A stretch of DNA of 64,000 nucleotides from Providencia sp. GTDB taxonomy: Bacteria > Pseudomonadota > Gammaproteobacteria > Enterobacterales > Enterobacteriaceae. Under the pieces are notes generated by a model, which was given only the letters and a program-made list of their open reading frames with translations, was not told the DNA's origin and ran no database searches. Positions 35,803 through 44,925 of the stretch are shown here, one piece after another; positions within the stretch are counted from its first letter, which is position 1, and each line of letters begins with the position of its first letter. The position numbers were made by a program, and so were the translations under genes. The stretch lies in the NCBI RefSeq assembly GCF_003533305.1, contig NZ_DOEH01000015.1, forward strand, positions 1 to 64,000, written 5' to 3'.

Positions 35803-37293
35803 ATGTCAGAACAACATACCAAGACTGTCTCGCAAGGCGGACCTCAAAGACTACGTCGTGAATTAAAATCTCGCCATCTTGCTATGATTGCTATTGGCGG
35901 CTCTATAGGCACAGGTCTATTTGTTGCATCAGGTGCAACAGTTGCTCAAGCAGGCCCCGGTGGTGCACTACTTTCTTACGCTATCATTGGCTTAATGGTC
36001 TATTTTTTAATGACCAGTTTAGGTGAATTAGCGGCTTATATGCCAGTATCTGGCTCATTTGCTACTTACGGTGCTAAATACGTTGATGAAGGTTTTGGTT
36101 TCGCACTCGGTTGGAATTACTGGTACAACTGGGCTGTAACCATTGCAGTTGACCTTGTGGCTGCACAATTAGTGATGGCCTATTGGTTTCCTGATACCCC
36201 AGGCTGGATCTGGAGCGCTATTTTCCTTGCCGTTATTTTTCTCCTTAACTTTATCTCAGTAAAAGGTTTCGGTGAGGCTGAATATTGGTTCTCATTAATT
36301 AAAGTAGTTACTGTCGTTGTGTTTATAACGGTAGGTGTATTAATGATTATCGGTATTATGAATGGTGCGCCAAATGCAGGATGGCATAACTGGGAAATCG
36401 CCGATGCGCCTTTCGCTGGTGGCTTTTCAGCAATGATTGGTGTGGCGATGATCGTAGGGTTCTCGTTCCAAGGCACTGAATTAATTGGTATCGCAGCCGG
36501 TGAATCAAAAGATCCAGCTAAGAATATCCCCAAAGCAGTACGTAAAGTCTTTTGGCGTATACTTTTATTCTATATCTTCGCAATCTTAATTATTAGCTTA
36601 ATCATTCCTTATACTGACCCAAGTCTATTGCGTAATGATGTGAAAGATATCAGCGTGAGTCCATTCACCTTAGTATTTGAAAATGCAGGTCTGCTTTCTG
36701 CCGCTGCTGTCATGAATGCTGTAATTTTAACAGCGGTGTTATCTGCGGGTAACTCTGGCATGTATGCCTCGACACGTATGCTATATACCCTTGCTCGTGA
36801 AGGTAAAGCCCCTCGTATATTTGCGCGTTTATCTAAAGGTGGTGTGCCTCGTTATGCTTTAGTGGCAACGACCGTTATTGCTGGTTTATGCTTTTTGAGC
36901 TCAATGTTTGGTAACCAATCAGTTTATTTATGGTTATTGAACACCTCAGGCATGACAGGCTTCATTGCGTGGTTAGGTATTGCAGTTAGCCATTATCGTT
37001 TCCGTAAAGGCTATATGGCTCAAGGCAGAAATCTTAATGACTTACCTTATGTGTCAGGGTTCTTCCCAATCGGTCCAATTTTTGCTTTTGGGCTCTGTTT
37101 AATTATCACCCTTGGACAAAACTACCAAGCATTTTTAGCAGATAGAATTGATTGGGTGGGTGTTACAGCGACTTATATTGGTATTCCTCTTTTCTTAGCT
37201 ATTTGGTTTGGCTATAAAATTGTGAAGAAAACAACGATTATCCGCTATAAAGAGATGGATTTTCCTACTTATCATGAAAATTTGAATAAGTAG
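35803..37293 (+). CDS. lysP: Lysine-specific permease LysP
   Basis: 496 residues (E. coli 489), APC superfamily, about twelve membrane segments. LRRELKSRHLAMIAIGGSIGTGLFVASG at the N-terminus and SFQGTELIGIAAGESKDPAKNIPKAV are diagnostic of the LysP/AroP group, and the cirA neighbourhood fits LysP. It imports lysine with protons; in E. coli LysP also holds CadC inactive. It lies downstream of yeiE as in E. coli, with a terminator after it. Confidence 0.93.
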   Translation: MSEQHTKTVSQGGPQRLRRELKSRHLAMIAIGGSIGTGLFVASGATVAQAGPGGALLSYAIIGLMVYFLMTSLGELAAYMPVSGSFATYGAKYVDEGFGFALGWNYWYNWAVTIAVDLVAAQLVMAYWFPDTPGWIWSAIFLAVIFLLNFISVKGFGEAEYWFSLIKVVTVVVFITVGVLMIIGIMNGAPNAGWHNWEIADAPFAGGFSAMIGVAMIVGFSFQGTELIGIAAGESKDPAKNIPKAVRKVFWRILLFYIFAILIISLIIPYTDPSLLRNDVKDISVSPFTLVFENAGLLSAAAVMNAVILTAVLSAGNSGMYASTRMLYTLAREGKAPRIFARLSKGGVPRYALVATTVIAGLCFLSSMFGNQSVYLWLLNTSGMTGFIAWLGIAVSHYRFRKGYMAQGRNLNDLPYVSGFFPIGPIFAFGLCLIITLGQNYQAFLADRIDWVGVTATYIGIPLFLAIWFGYKIVKKTTIIRYKEMDFPTYHENLNK

Positions 37294-37338
37294 ACCCTTA
37301 GTTAACTAATTATTTTTTTTAAATAATAGAATGATAAA

Positions 37339-37371
37339 AAACAGTATCTTGTAACGAGGTGCTGTTTTTTT
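37339..37371 (+). terminator. Terminator of lysP
   Basis: AACAG...CTGTT stem extended by G-U pairs around a short loop, followed by six to seven T residues. Confidence 0.7.
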
Positions 37372-37487
37372 ACTATATAACGCTTATAAATATTCAAATA
37401 GTCGATAAAACGAACAAAAAGTATAACTTTTCGATATAGCTCACAATATTGCATATATATAGCTTATGATAAAACTAATAATCGCAT

Positions 37488-37502
37488 TGATAAGTATTCT
37501 TA
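37488..37502 (+). promoter_or_regulatory. Candidate Fur box for the iron-uptake operon
   Basis: TGATAAGTATTCTTA matches 11 of 14 defined positions of the 7-1-7 Fur pattern TGATAAT-N-ATTATCA. It lies 40 bases before the first gene of an iron-transport operon, which raises its likelihood. Confidence 0.45.
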
Positions 37503-37541
37503 TTTGCTTTATTGTTACCGCATAGAAATAAGTGTGAATGA

Positions 37542-38711
37542 ATGGGGTTGATTGTGAAGCTTAATACTATGTCGTCGATAGCCAAGAAGTCGATAGCTAG
37601 GTCGGTAGTAAAGGGGATAAGTTTAACATTATTAGCGGGTGCAAGTTTTGGTTCATGGGCGGTAACTGTGACCGATATTGCAGGTCGTACCGTTGAAGTG
37701 CCTGATGATGTTAACCGTATCTTACTTGGTGAAGGTCGTTTATTCAGCGCAGTTGCGTTACTTGAAGGTGATAAACCGATAGAGCGAATCGTTGGATGGC
37801 AAGGGGATTTACGTAAGCTAGACCCGCAAACCTACGCAGTATATAAAGCAAAATTCCCCGCAATCGATAATATCCCATTAATCGGTAATACTAGCGCTGA
37901 TAGCGTTAGTTCTGAGAAGGTATTAACACTTAATCCTGATATTGCCATCTTCGGTATCTCTGGGCATGGTCCGGGTAAAAATAGTGAATTAGTCAATCAG
38001 CTTGAAAAAGCGGGCATTCCGGTTGTATTTGTTGATTTTAGAGATAATCCACTTAAGAATACGTTGCCAAGTATACGTTTGCTCGGCAAAGCGTTAAATC
38101 GTGAACAAGTCGCTAATAAATATATCGATTTTTATGAAAGAAATCAGAAATTGGTGACTGACGTTACGGCAAAAATACCTGAAGATAAAAAACCAACGGT
38201 ATTTATTGAGTTACGCGCAGGAGCATTTGAAGACTGTTGTGGCACCGCTGGTGATGGAAGCATGGGTAATTTTATCGATCTTGCTGGCGGTAAAAATATC
38301 GCGAAAGGTGTTTTGCCCGGTGCGCTAGGCACGATGAACTTAGAAAAAATTATTGCATCTGATCCGAATATTTACATTGCTAGTGGTGCTAAAGCCCCCG
38401 GCAGTCAAGATGTAGGTATTCAATTGGGTGCGCAAAGCACTAACGAAGACGCTAAAAGCAGTTTGCAAAAAATTGTTGATCGCAAAGGAATTAATGCCTT
38501 ATCTGCCATCAAAGATGGGAATGATCATGCTATTTGGCATAATTATTATAACTCGCCATATAACGTTATTGCGACGCAAGTCTTTGCTAAATGGTTTTAC
38601 CCGGAGCAATTTGCCGACCTTGACCCTCAAAAAACACTCGAGGAACTTCATAATGAGTTTCTTACAGTCGAGCCAACTGGCGTATATTGGGTCAGCAAAA
38701 AATCATTATAG
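37542..38711 (+). CDS. Periplasmic iron-siderophore binding protein of an ABC importer
   Basis: 389 residues. A long N-terminus with a basic region and hydrophobic signal ends near GSWA|VTVTD. The mature part begins VTVTDIAGRTVEVPDDVNRI, the classic opening of cluster-A-I/FecB-type binding proteins. A later motif GAFEDCCGTAGDGSMGNFIDLAGG resembles other TroA-fold siderophore binders. It collects a ferric chelate in the periplasm. The start is uncertain: GTG at 37554 and ATG at 37569 are in frame and none has a strong ribosome-binding site. First gene of a three-gene unit with the permease and ATPase. Confidence 0.85.
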   Translation: MGLIVKLNTMSSIAKKSIARSVVKGISLTLLAGASFGSWAVTVTDIAGRTVEVPDDVNRILLGEGRLFSAVALLEGDKPIERIVGWQGDLRKLDPQTYAVYKAKFPAIDNIPLIGNTSADSVSSEKVLTLNPDIAIFGISGHGPGKNSELVNQLEKAGIPVVFVDFRDNPLKNTLPSIRLLGKALNREQVANKYIDFYERNQKLVTDVTAKIPEDKKPTVFIELRAGAFEDCCGTAGDGSMGNFIDLAGGKNIAKGVLPGALGTMNLEKIIASDPNIYIASGAKAPGSQDVGIQLGAQSTNEDAKSSLQKIVDRKGINALSAIKDGNDHAIWHNYYNSPYNVIATQVFAKWFYPEQFADLDPQKTLEELHNEFLTVEPTGVYWVSKKSL

Positions 38712-38724
38712 TGGGTAAGAATCA

Positions 38725-39819
38725 ATGAGTATCACGAGCGAGCCGATAGTTGTCACTGAGCAAGCGGCAAAAAATACAGACGATGGTGTTAAGCTGCATT
38801 ATCAGCAAATGCTGCGTCGTCGATTAGTATGGATAGGCGTTATTGTCGCGGCTATTTTATTATCTTTAGTTATCGATTTTACTTTAGGGCCTTCAGGTTT
38901 AGCGCTTGAAAAGCTTTGGCAAACCCTGATCACACCAGAAGCCGTTGATGCGGGTACGCGTGTAATTGTGTGGGATATTCGTTTGCCATATGCATTAATG
39001 GCTGTCGTCATTGGGATGTCATTAGGTTTAGCGGGTGCAGAAATGCAAACTATTTTGAATAACCCGTTAGCGAGCCCGTTCACATTAGGGGTATCTAGTG
39101 CCGCTGCTTTTGGTGCTGCGTTAGCAATTGTTTCTGGAATTGCGATCCCCGGCGTGCCTGACCAATGGGTTATTTCTGCAAATGCATTTATTTTTGCACT
39201 TTTGGCGGCTCTAATGCTAGATGCAGTCACTCGCTGGACTCGCGTTGCGACTTCAGGCGTTGTTTTATTTGGTATCGCTTTAGTCTTTACCTTTAACGCA
39301 TTGGTTTCGATGATGCAATTCATTGCTACTGAAGATACGCTACAAGGTTTGGTTTTTTGGACTATGGGTAGCTTGTCGAAAGCGACTTGGATAAAACTAG
39401 GCGTGATGGCATTGGTTTTCGCATTAATTTTCCCAATTGCCATGATGAGTTCATGGAAACTGACGGCATTACGTCTTGGTGAAGATAGAGCGATTAGTTT
39501 CGGTATTGATGTGCGTCGCCTACGTTTGACGACATTATTGCGTATTAGTATTTTGTCAGCATTGGCTGTGGCATTCGTGGGACCTATTGCGTTTATTGGT
39601 TTAGTTGCACCGCATATTGCACGTTTAATTTTTGGTGAAGACCACCGTTTTTACTTGCCAGCAAGTGCATTAATTGGCGCATTGATATTATCAATGGCAT
39701 CGATAGCTTCTAAAAACATTATACCGGGTGTCATTATTCCTGTGGGCATCGTGACTTCGTTGGTAGGGGTACCGTTCTTTCTTAGTATTATTTTGCGTCA
39801 CAGAGGAAACGTATCATGA
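38725..39819 (+). CDS. FecCD/BtuC-family permease of the iron ABC importer
   Basis: 364 residues, nine to ten membrane segments. It has the family strings WDIRLPYALMAVVIGMSLGLAGAEMQTILNNPLASPFTLGVSS and FVGPIAFIGLVAPHIARLIFGEDHR, the latter being the coupling helix that contacts the ATPase. One permease gene implies a homodimer. It starts 13 bases after the binding protein and overlaps the ATPase gene by four bases (ATGA). Confidence 0.92.
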   Translation: MSITSEPIVVTEQAAKNTDDGVKLHYQQMLRRRLVWIGVIVAAILLSLVIDFTLGPSGLALEKLWQTLITPEAVDAGTRVIVWDIRLPYALMAVVIGMSLGLAGAEMQTILNNPLASPFTLGVSSAAAFGAALAIVSGIAIPGVPDQWVISANAFIFALLAALMLDAVTRWTRVATSGVVLFGIALVFTFNALVSMMQFIATEDTLQGLVFWTMGSLSKATWIKLGVMALVFALIFPIAMMSSWKLTALRLGEDRAISFGIDVRRLRLTTLLRISILSALAVAFVGPIAFIGLVAPHIARLIFGEDHRFYLPASALIGALILSMASIASKNIIPGVIIPVGIVTSLVGVPFFLSIILRHRGNVS

Positions 39820-40601
39820 GCGGATTGATAATTAATCGGTTTAATGCAGGTTATCCTAAGCGCGCAGTGATAGAGAATCTCTCTACGCAAGTATTACCAA
39901 GGGGGAAAATAACGGTATTACTTGGACCAAATGGCAGCGGTAAATCAACGTTATTGCGTTCTTTAGCGGGTTTGAATAAATCAACGGGTCAAATATTATT
40001 AGATGGGCTCGATTTAATGCAGCAAAACTTTGCCCAGCGCGCACAGAATGTGGTGTATTTACCACAGAGTTTGCCCGCAGGTGTTCATCTTTATGTTTTA
40101 GAGTCAGTTATTGTTGCTCAAAGAGCGTCAGGTGGATTGAATAATAAAAGCAATAAAGATGAAGTGATGCATTTATTGCGTCAATTAGGTATTGAACATT
40201 TAGCATTAAGTTATTTAGACCAATTATCTGGCGGTCAAAAACAGCTTGTTGGTTTGGCTCAATCTTTAATTCGTCAACCCAATTTATTATTGTTAGATGA
40301 GCCACTGAGCGCATTAGATTTAAATTATCAATATCATGTGATGGATTTGGTTGCAAAAGAAACGAAGCGGCGAAATATAATCACAGTGGTTGTTGTTCAC
40401 GATATTAATATTGCATTACGTCACGCAGAACATGTATTAATGCTGAAGCAAGGTAATTTGATTGCGCAAGGGAAACCTGAAGAGGTGATTACCCCTGAAA
40501 GTTTAGCAGAAGTTTACGGTGTGAGAGGGCGCATAGAGCGCTGTTCACAAGGTGTGCCTCAGGTACTTATCGACGGGTTAGTTGAAAAACTGGCAAGTTA
40601 G
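39816..40601 (+). CDS. ATP-binding protein of the iron ABC importer
   Basis: 261 residues with Walker A GPNGSGKST (about 36-44), Q-loop, signature LSGGQKQ, Walker B LLLLDEPLSALD and the switch His in VVHDIN. It belongs to the FecE/BtuD subgroup. It powers uptake through the FecCD-type permease. The gene overlaps the permease stop by four bases, indicating translational coupling. A hairpin at 40635-40659 follows. Confidence 0.93.
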   Translation: MSGLIINRFNAGYPKRAVIENLSTQVLPRGKITVLLGPNGSGKSTLLRSLAGLNKSTGQILLDGLDLMQQNFAQRAQNVVYLPQSLPAGVHLYVLESVIVAQRASGGLNNKSNKDEVMHLLRQLGIEHLALSYLDQLSGGQKQLVGLAQSLIRQPNLLLLDEPLSALDLNYQYHVMDLVAKETKRRNIITVVVVHDINIALRHAEHVLMLKQGNLIAQGKPEEVITPESLAEVYGVRGRIERCSQGVPQVLIDGLVEKLAS

Positions 40602-40634
40602 ATTATTTGAAATTACTAATATTAATGGTAATAC

Positions 40635-40659
40635 AGTGCTTATTAATTGAATAAGCACT
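40635..40659 (+). terminator. Hairpin after the iron ABC operon
   Basis: Nine-base stem AGTGCTTAT/ATAAGCACT with a 7-base loop; only TT follows, so it may be a partial terminator or an mRNA-end stabilising structure upstream of the receptor gene. Confidence 0.45.
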
Positions 40660-40882
40660 TTAGGAGTATTTATAGATTTAATTTCATATAAAAATAAAAG
40701 ATAGAAAATAATAATTACCCACAGAAAATTTAATCTCTTTATTTGCTAGTTAATATAGCATGAATTTTCTATGGGTATTTAAATACTCAATAATAAAAAT
40801 AATAGATTTTCATGGTTCACTGAATCTAATGTCGAGCATATATCAGTTCATGTTGAAAAATATATTTCTTGGAGAGTTGGGA

Positions 40883-42862
40883 ATGGTTGTTTTTAATAAA
40901 AGAAAAATAGCAATTAGCGTAATTGCGGCTATCACTGCTATACCTGCATTAGCGGATGATAGTAAAGATACAATTTATGTTACTACGGCGTCAGGTTATC
41001 AACAAAAAATTGAAGATGCTCCGGCCTCAATTTCAGTTGTGACGCGTGAACAATTAGAAAACAAAGCCTATCGCGATGTCACTGATGCGCTGAAAGATGT
41101 CCCCGGTGTTTTAGTTACTGGCGGTGGTAGTAGTTCTGATATTAGTATCCGGGGTATGGATGCTAAATATACGATGATTTTAATTGATGGCAAACGTCTA
41201 GATACTCGTAGTACCCGCCCAAATAGTGATAATTCAGGCATTGAACAAGGTTGGTTGCCACCATTACCTGCGATTGAACGTATTGAAGTAGTGCGTGGAC
41301 CAATGTCTTCACTTTATGGCTCCGATGCGATAGGGGGGGTTATTAATATTATTACTCGTCGCGTACAGCAAGAGTGGACAACTAGTTTACGAGCCGATAC
41401 TACGCTAACTGAGCGTAAAAATTCAGGTAATACAGGGCAAGGAAGTTTATATACATCAGGTCCACTTATTGATGGTTTACTGGGTGTAAAACTGCAAGGC
41501 CAATATTCGCATCGTGGTGAAGATAAATATGAAGGTGGTTTTAATCGTCAAATTATGACGAGTGGTGGTGGTACACTATCATTAACACCAGACGATAAAA
41601 ATACTTTTGATTTAGATTTTAAAAAAGATAATCAGCATCGTGATTCTAGATTTGGTTATTCTAGACCAAGCACGTCAAAAGATGCAAACCTCGAGAAATT
41701 TGAAAATACCCATGCAGCACTGACGCATTATGGGGTCTATGATGGAGTTTCTACTGATACTTATATTCAACATGATGAGTCTAAAAATCTTACTCGTAAA
41801 ATGAAAGCAGAAGATACAACTTTACGTAATCAAAGTGTATTCTTGTTAGGTGATCATAGTTTGAGTCTTGGTGGGCAATATCGTAAAGAAAAACTTGAGG
41901 GTAGTGATAATAAATTATCAGCACTTACGGGGGCATCTAATAAGCGAGATAGATATAGCTGGGCTTTATTTGCAGAAGATGAGTGGTTGATGACCAATGA
42001 CTTTGCTTTAACTGGAGGCCTTCGTATGGATAAAGACGAAAACTACGGAACTCATTGGACTCCTCGTTTATACGGTGTTTGGCATGCTGATGAACAATGG
42101 ACAATAAAAGGAGGGGTTTCTACGGGTTATAAGGCACCTGATTTACGCCAATCTTCTGCAAATTGGGGTCAAGCAACAGGGGGCGGAAGCTCAAATGGTA
42201 TTATTTTCGGTAATCCTAATCTGAAGCCAGAAAAAAGTATTACCGAAGAAATTGGTGTGATTTGGAATAATCAAAGCAATATTACTGCTGGTGTTACTAT
42301 CTATAATACTGACTTTAAAGATAAAATAACAGAAGTTACTCGTTGTAGTAATACGACTGCTAATAAGTGCAGTACATCAACTAATCCAGAAAATCGTGCC
42401 TATGATTTTGTTAGCGATAGGCAAAACGTTGATGAAGCAAATATGCGTGGTGTCGAAGTTACATTCGATTGGGGTATGCTTGAGAATTTAGATTTCGCCA
42501 CAAACTACACATATACGGATACTGAACAGAAAAGTGGTATTAACAAAGGTAAACCGTTAAATAAACAACCAAAGCATATGGTTAACACCACTTTGACTTG
42601 GCAAACTACCGAAGAATTGGAAACTTGGACACGCATGAACTTCCGTGGTAAGACATCTGATTTCCAAGGGCGTGGTCAAAAAATGAGTAACGGCACACCT
42701 TCCTATGCGCTGTTTGATTTAGGTGCAAGTTATAAATTAAGTAAAAATGCCAATATAGTGGGTGGTGTATACAATTTGCTTGATCGTCGTGTTGATTCTG
42801 CAAACTATGGTGCCGAGCTAGAAGGCCGTCGCTACAATATCGGTGTTAACTACAATTTCTAA
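40883..42862 (+). CDS. cirA: CirA-like TonB-dependent catecholate siderophore receptor
   Basis: About 659 residues (E. coli CirA 663). The signal peptide is VVFNKRKIAISVIAAITAIPALA. Next comes a TonB-box-like DTIYVTTAS, then the plug domain (DAPASISVVTREQLENK to ERIEVVRGPMSSLYGSDAIGGVINIITR). A 22-strand barrel ends in YNIGVNYNF. The start at 40883 has GGAG eight bases upstream; the longer frame from 40760 has no signal-like sequence. E. coli also has cirA next to lysP, so this is probably the positional orthologue, with the ABC importer between. It would import ferric catechols and can be a colicin receptor. Confidence 0.88.
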   Translation: MVVFNKRKIAISVIAAITAIPALADDSKDTIYVTTASGYQQKIEDAPASISVVTREQLENKAYRDVTDALKDVPGVLVTGGGSSSDISIRGMDAKYTMILIDGKRLDTRSTRPNSDNSGIEQGWLPPLPAIERIEVVRGPMSSLYGSDAIGGVINIITRRVQQEWTTSLRADTTLTERKNSGNTGQGSLYTSGPLIDGLLGVKLQGQYSHRGEDKYEGGFNRQIMTSGGGTLSLTPDDKNTFDLDFKKDNQHRDSRFGYSRPSTSKDANLEKFENTHAALTHYGVYDGVSTDTYIQHDESKNLTRKMKAEDTTLRNQSVFLLGDHSLSLGGQYRKEKLEGSDNKLSALTGASNKRDRYSWALFAEDEWLMTNDFALTGGLRMDKDENYGTHWTPRLYGVWHADEQWTIKGGVSTGYKAPDLRQSSANWGQATGGGSSNGIIFGNPNLKPEKSITEEIGVIWNNQSNITAGVTIYNTDFKDKITEVTRCSNTTANKCSTSTNPENRAYDFVSDRQNVDEANMRGVEVTFDWGMLENLDFATNYTYTDTEQKSGINKGKPLNKQPKHMVNTTLTWQTTEELETWTRMNFRGKTSDFQGRGQKMSNGTPSYALFDLGASYKLSKNANIVGGVYNLLDRRVDSANYGAELEGRRYNIGVNYNF

Positions 42863-42891
42863 TTAGAGTTGTTAATCACAATTAATATGAG

Positions 42892-42923
42892 CCCTTTGGC
42901 AATAAACCAAAGGGTTTTTTTTT
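42892..42923 (+). terminator. Terminator of the cirA-like gene
   Basis: Stem CCCTTTGG/CCAAAGGG, seven-base loop, nine T residues. Confidence 0.93.
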
Positions 42924-43053
42924 ATCTATAATAAAGGGAATGAAACAATTTTCACCTTCAAAATTGATAGAAAAATGAGGGTTATTAGTTATAAGAGTAA
43001 AATGAATGAAATCATCAGAAATACTCATCGAAAAGAAAGGGATTAGTAACAAT

Positions 43054-43138
43054 ATGACTTGCTATTTGATGGTATGGCGTGCAAAATGCGCCAACAAAAA
43101 AAGACTGATGCCTAATTAAAATAGCATCGGTTTTTTTT
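43054..43138 (+). ncRNA. 3' end of a candidate small RNA or attenuator upstream of plaP
   Basis: Two hairpins stand in a row: TGGCG/CGCCA (43075-43093), then CTGATGC/GCATCGG (43105-43130) followed by eight T residues. They are joined by an A-rich linker. The cirA terminator lies upstream at 42923 and the plaP leader begins at 43245, so this terminator belongs to neither. A 21-codon frame (43054-43119, MTCYLMVWRAKCANKKRLMPN) overlaps the structures but has no convincing ribosome-binding site. The 5' end is unknown. It may be an independent small RNA or an early terminator in the plaP leader. Confidence 0.4.
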
Positions 43139-43244
43139 ATTTAGAGTTCATCCATTTTTATGGGGCCGGTTAATAGACCGGATAGATAATTTTTATATTT
43201 TTGTGTAGCTAAAATGTAATGCTACCGATTTGAGGAATGCTTTT

Positions 43245-43460
43245 ATGGGTTACTTTTTCGCATTAGCAGCAGGACCTACTGGTCGTCGCTGCCGTATTGA
43301 TGACTATGGGGCTATTAGCGCCTTCGCTCGCCTGCCGTTTTATCTTCCTTCATTCTTTTCTGCCTATAGGCAGATGCAAAGTCTTCCCAGTAGCTATCGA
43401 TTGAGTCAAATATTTAAGACTCAATCGACAGTTATGGGAGGGCTTAGACATGCCAAATAG
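43245..43460 (+). CDS. YoeI-like leader peptide overlapping plaP
   Basis: 71 codons starting MGYFFALAAGPTGRRCRIDD, with AGGA eight bases before the ATG. E. coli has the 20-residue small protein YoeI (recalled start MGQFFAYATAF) upstream of plaP; the MGxFFAxA start and the position match. Here the frame runs through a strong hairpin (43397-43428) and stops 11 bases inside plaP (TAG at 43458-43460). The plaP ribosome-binding site is therefore within this frame. Translation of the leader probably controls plaP translation, either by opening the hairpin or by reinitiation. Confidence 0.6.
   Translation: MGYFFALAAGPTGRRCRIDDYGAISAFARLPFYLPSFFSAYRQMQSLPSSYRLSQIFKTQSTVMGGLRHAK
43397..43428 (+). promoter_or_regulatory. 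Strong hairpin just upstream of plaP
   Basis: Perfect 11-base arms TCGATTGAGTC and GACTCAATCGA around a 10-base AT loop. It has no T tract, so it is not a terminator. It ends eight bases before the plaP ribosome-binding site GGGAGGG (43436-43442). Confidence 0.65.
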
Positions 43461-44832
43461 CTCAATACCTTTATCTATCGGCCCTAACCAAACGGGTGCG
43501 AATAACCGCGTACAGCTTGCAAAAACACTGACTTTGCTGCAAGTCGTGATGATTGGTATCGCCTATATCCAGCCGATGACAATATTTGATACTTTCGGTA
43601 TGGTATCGGATAAAACGGGTGGACACGTCCCAACTTCATACATTATTGCACTTGCTGCGATACTGTTTACAGCACTGAGCTACGGCAAATTGGTGAAACG
43701 TTTCCCATCTGCGGGTTCAGCCTATACTTATGCCCAAAAATCAATGAGCCCTCATATAGGCTTTTTAGTGGGCTGGACATCTTTGCTGTCCTATATATTT
43801 ATGCCAATGATAAACATCTTATTGGCGAAGATTTATTTACAAGACATTTTCCCAACAGTTGAACCTGCGATATTTGTGGTCGGTCTGGTCATTATCATGA
43901 CAGCAGCAAACTTACGCGGTATTAATGTGATTGCAAATCTCAGTACTATTATTGCAATTATACAAGTTGGGGTAATGGTCGTCTTTACTGGCCTTGTGAT
44001 CCACGGTGTAAGTAGTGGCGAGGGTACGGGAGAAATATGGACTTTCAATCCATTCGGTAATGAAAAAACAGAAATGATCCCGCTGATTGCTGGTGCAACT
44101 ATTTTATGTTTTTCATTCTTAGGTTTTGATGGATTAAGCTCGCTCTCAGAAGAAACGCCGAATGCAGGTAAAGTGATCCCACGCGCTATTTTCTTAACGG
44201 CGCTTATTGGTGGTGTTATCTTTATTACTGTTTCGTTTTTCTTGCAGCAGTATTTCCCTGATGTATCACGTTTCAAGAATATTAATGAGACACAGCCTGA
44301 TATTATGCGATTTGTGGCGGGTACATTCTTCCAGTCAATCATCTTAGTATTCTCATGTGTTACTGTGTTGGCATCAGGCATGGCAGCGCATGCAGGTAGT
44401 GCACGCTTGATGTATGTTATGGGTCGTGATGGCGTATTCCCAGAGAAAATATTTGGCTATGTAAGTCCTAAATGGCGTACACCGGCTTATAATGTTTTGT
44501 TAGTTGGTGTATTAGCGCTCGGTGCTATCTGGTTTGAGATGGATTTTGCAACCGCATTGATTAACTTTGGTGCATTGATTGCGTTTACCTTTGTAAATAT
44601 CTCTGTTATCAGTCAGTTTTTTATCCGAGAACGACGTACTCAAGGTTTTAAAAATATCTTCAACTATTTGATTTTACCAATAATAGGCACACTCACTGTT
44701 TGTGTGCTATGGCTTAATATCGAAGAAGATTCGATGGTATATGGTTTAATTTGGACAGCGGTCGGCCTTATTTATATGGCTATTTTGACCCGGATGTTTA
44801 AAAGGCCTATGCCTCAGATGAGTGACGTCTAA
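43450..44832 (+). CDS. plaP: Putrescine importer PlaP
   Basis: 460 residues, APC superfamily, about twelve membrane segments, collinear with E. coli PlaP/YeeF (452). Shared strings are IQPMTIFDTFGMVSDKTGGHVPTSY, PSAGSAYTYAQKSMSPHIGFLVGW, ASGMAAHAGSARLMYVMGRDGVFP and FGALIAFTFVNISVISQF. PlaP is a low-affinity proton-driven putrescine importer and has been tied to surface motility. The ribosome-binding site GGGAGGG is strong but lies inside an overlapping leader frame and just below a stable hairpin, so translation is likely regulated. Confidence 0.92.
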   Translation: MPNSSIPLSIGPNQTGANNRVQLAKTLTLLQVVMIGIAYIQPMTIFDTFGMVSDKTGGHVPTSYIIALAAILFTALSYGKLVKRFPSAGSAYTYAQKSMSPHIGFLVGWTSLLSYIFMPMINILLAKIYLQDIFPTVEPAIFVVGLVIIMTAANLRGINVIANLSTIIAIIQVGVMVVFTGLVIHGVSSGEGTGEIWTFNPFGNEKTEMIPLIAGATILCFSFLGFDGLSSLSEETPNAGKVIPRAIFLTALIGGVIFITVSFFLQQYFPDVSRFKNINETQPDIMRFVAGTFFQSIILVFSCVTVLASGMAAHAGSARLMYVMGRDGVFPEKIFGYVSPKWRTPAYNVLLVGVLALGAIWFEMDFATALINFGALIAFTFVNISVISQFFIRERRTQGFKNIFNYLILPIIGTLTVCVLWLNIEEDSMVYGLIWTAVGLIYMAILTRMFKRPMPQMSDV

Positions 44833-44840
44833 ATTTTCTC

Positions 44841-44916
44841 GTTATACTTCACGTTGTATCGGCGTTAGCTTCGCTTGCTAGCCCTAGTGCTTCTAGGGTC
44901 TAGCTCGCTTTGCCGC
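44841..44916. repeat. Intergenic palindromic repeat, short form, copy 1 after plaP
   Basis: GTTATACTTCACGTTGTATC through GTCTAGCTCGCTTTGCCGC; the same start and internal motifs as the adjacent full-length copy but without the right end or the central CATAC...GTATG hairpin. Confidence 0.7.
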
Positions 44917-44925
44917 AATTTCCTC

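Noticed and set aside
40602..40882. Possible Fur box in front of the cirA-like gene
   Set aside because: AT-rich segments such as AAAATAATAATTACC resemble Fur half-sites but none matched the full pattern well enough.
43833..44381. 182-codon frame opposite plaP, and similar frames opposite permease genes (38802-39443, 33502-33882, 36180-36533)
   Set aside because: Long antisense frames are expected opposite hydrophobic membrane-protein genes because of codon composition; they have no family motifs.
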